In this document: positions 62,683-64,000 of the stretch, piece after piece
Layout: each line of letters opens with the position of its first letter
How positions within the stretch are numbered: the first letter of the stretch is position 1
Source of the DNA: CAISKJ01 sp046351555
GTDB lineage: Bacteria > Myxococcota_A > Polyangia > Polyangiales > Ga0077539
Length of the DNA: 64,000 nt
Assembly: GCA_046351555.1 (NCBI GenBank)
Contig: JAXLYI010000016.1
Span: 177,376-241,375 of the forward strand
Direction: 5' to 3'
Program-made: the position numbers and the translations under genes
The notes under the pieces: generated by a model
Databases searched by the model: none
The model's input: only the letters and a program-made list of their open reading frames with translations
What the model was told of the DNA's origin: nothing

Positions 62683-64000
62683 GTGAAGGTGGTCTTCCGT
62701 GTGTTCACGACGCTCTGCGCTATCCTCATCATCTCATCTGAGGCACGGGCAGATCCTAGTCCTAATCCCCTCGAGGCCCTGTGTGTTCGGGGGAACGATC
62801 CGGTTGGCGAGACTTCTCCTTGGATTAGCGAATTTCAACGGCAGTTGAGAGCTCGCTTCGTGGCCTATAAGATTTATGAGAATTTTCGTGCTGGGCGCGA
62901 AAGTGATCTGCTCTGCGAGGAGTGGCGCGGGTTGCGCGAACTCATCGCCCCAAAAGATTCACGAGAACTCGCCGCCGTCAACGCAATGCGCGAATCCACA
63001 AGCCGACTGTGCGGCACACTTTACGGCGTCGGGGCTGTCTCGCCGGGTTCGACAGCGGACATCGATGCGGCGGGTTCGACATTCGACGCAACGGCTGACG
63101 CATTAGACGTGAGTGTTTCTGCGGAGGAAGTCAACGCTCTTCAGGCGCTATATCTCTCTTACGAACACACGACATACTGGACGGCCACGCAAGGGCGAGA
63201 CTCGTTCTCTGTGTTGCGTCGAGAACTGGGACGATTTTGCGCCACAGGGACGAACTGGTACTGGGCCACTATTGTTTCTCAATTCGCCACACTAAACATG
63301 CACGGTATTGCTCGGTTGTACGCAGAGTGGCTACTCAACAGTTCAAGTGAAATTGGCGAGGTAAAAGGGTACCCTTCAGAGCCGATTTTGCAGCCATTCA
63401 TCTCCGCGACCGATACCTGTCCTGTGGGATCTTGGTGGTCGATGCCAGGGCTGAGCCTGGTTGATCCGTCCGTCGATCAGTCAGATCGTAGGCGATATGA
63501 ATGCCTAACCGGTCAGACACCAACGCCGGCCTCGCGGGGCAGCCTTGCGTGGGATGCAGGTGAAATGTCCGATGCTTCGGTCGCTGAGATCAGTGTCGAT
63601 ACGCCTGGGTCACACATTCTGTCGTTCGCGGTAACGGTCTCTGATGCGTGGCGATCTGCTGCGGATCTCGTGTATTGGCGTGTGCCTGCATCAAGAAGTG
63701 AAGGGCCGGAGGACCCTTATTCACTTCGGCAGGCTGTCATCCTGGCAACTGCTTCCGGGCAACACTCTGGAATGCTGACAAACCTGTATCAGCGACTTGA
63801 TGTGGCGATCGCTGCCGCAGAACAGCGCATGCTTCAACCGGCGTGCGCAATGGTTGATCGACCTGCATGGATCTTCGACGGTGATCGCCGACGATCTTAT
63901 GTGAACTGCATCGTGCCGCCGATTCCTTCAACTTCAGATGGTGACCCGTGCCCGCCTGGGCATCTGCGCCTGGAGGGAGGATGCTGCCATCACGCCTCTG
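62683..64000 (+). CDS. Predicted exported protein of unknown function, 3' partial
   Basis: Starts at a GTG with GGGAGG 6 bases upstream and stays open to the window end (439 codons seen). VFRVFTTLCAILIISSEARAD is a signal peptide with cleavage near EARA. The mature part has scattered Cys, Trp and Tyr and no recognised family (segments such as LSYEHTTYWTATQGRD, LYQRLDVAIAAAEQRM, CPPGHLRLEGGCC). Its GC is near 55%, far below the genome average here, so it was probably acquired recently, together with the SUMF1 half of the gene upstream. It matches the pattern at 47.9-51.4 kb, where exported proteins follow a CHAT-SUMF1 gene. Confidence 0.75.
   Translation, partial: MKVVFRVFTTLCAILIISSEARADPSPNPLEALCVRGNDPVGETSPWISEFQRQLRARFVAYKIYENFRAGRESDLLCEEWRGLRELIAPKDSRELAAVNAMRESTSRLCGTLYGVGAVSPGSTADIDAAGSTFDATADALDVSVSAEEVNALQALYLSYEHTTYWTATQGRDSFSVLRRELGRFCATGTNWYWATIVSQFATLNMHGIARLYAEWLLNSSSEIGEVKGYPSEPILQPFISATDTCPVGSWWSMPGLSLVDPSVDQSDRRRYECLTGQTPTPASRGSLAWDAGEMSDASVAEISVDTPGSHILSFAVTVSDAWRSAADLVYWRVPASRSEGPEDPYSLRQAVILATASGQHSGMLTNLYQRLDVAIAAAEQRMLQPACAMVDRPAWIFDGDRRRSYVNCIVPPIPSTSDGDPCPPGHLRLEGGCCHHAS

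Overview
The window is very GC-rich (roughly three quarters G+C in most genes), densely coded, and rich in GTG/TTG starts, short start/stop overlaps, secreted lipoproteins with Asp/Ala/Gly-rich repeats, CHAT and caspase-like proteases and DUF4157 proteins. That combination suggests a large-genome predatory or soil Myxococcota (Polyangia/Sandaracinus-like). This is inferred from gene style only; there is no rRNA or marker gene in the window. No tRNA, rRNA, CRISPR array, transposase or integrase was found.

1-17.7 kb, plus strand: the distal end of an extracellular contractile injection system (eCIS) locus. A J-type baseplate protein (cut by the window edge), a tail protein I-like protein and a DUF6519 protein (frameshifted) are followed by a MurE-like ligase that lacks the usual N-terminal domain. 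Then come five DUF4157 (eCIS core/cargo domain) proteins. Three share an almost identical N-terminal module, and all five differ in their C-terminal payload. Four are immediately followed by a small gene, either a predicted lipoprotein or a soluble protein. This looks like a polymorphic effector array with candidate immunity partners. A minus-strand gene (17.7-21.0 kb) joins a calcineurin-type phosphoesterase to two cell-wall hydrolase domains and a peptidoglycan-binding domain, interrupted by a one-base frameshift.

21-39.6 kb: a cluster of death-type cysteine proteases and hydrolases: TPR-CHAT, three caspase-like proteins, CHAT-WD40, CHAT-receiver, an astacin-like zinc protease, and a 1,212-residue protein that fuses a neutral ceramidase-like domain to an endonuclease/exonuclease/phosphatase (sphingomyelinase-type) domain and an unknown third domain.

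39.7-64 kb: a defence-island-like stretch. It holds a DUF262 (GmrSD-type) domain fused to a Ser/Thr kinase and coupled to a SNF2 helicase, a McrB-like ATPase overlapping a DUF2357/PD-(D/E)XK nuclease, and a divergent DUF1156 adenine methyltransferase. Two CHAT-transmembrane-SUMF1 proteins sit at 45.6 and 60.5 kb, each followed by genes for exported proteins. The methyltransferase centre, the second CHAT-SUMF1 C-terminal half and the last gene have much lower GC than their surroundings, so this part is a recombination mosaic. A 1-kb non-coding tract at 52.3-53.3 kb is packed with inverted repeats.

How the parts may work together (inference): the eCIS end supplies injected or intracellular payloads, and the protease and restriction-like genes supply intracellular surveillance and cell-fate effectors. 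No shared operon proves that these blocks form one system. Two, possibly three, genes carry frame breaks at five-G runs, so homopolymer errors in the underlying assembly should be considered before calling them pseudogenes.
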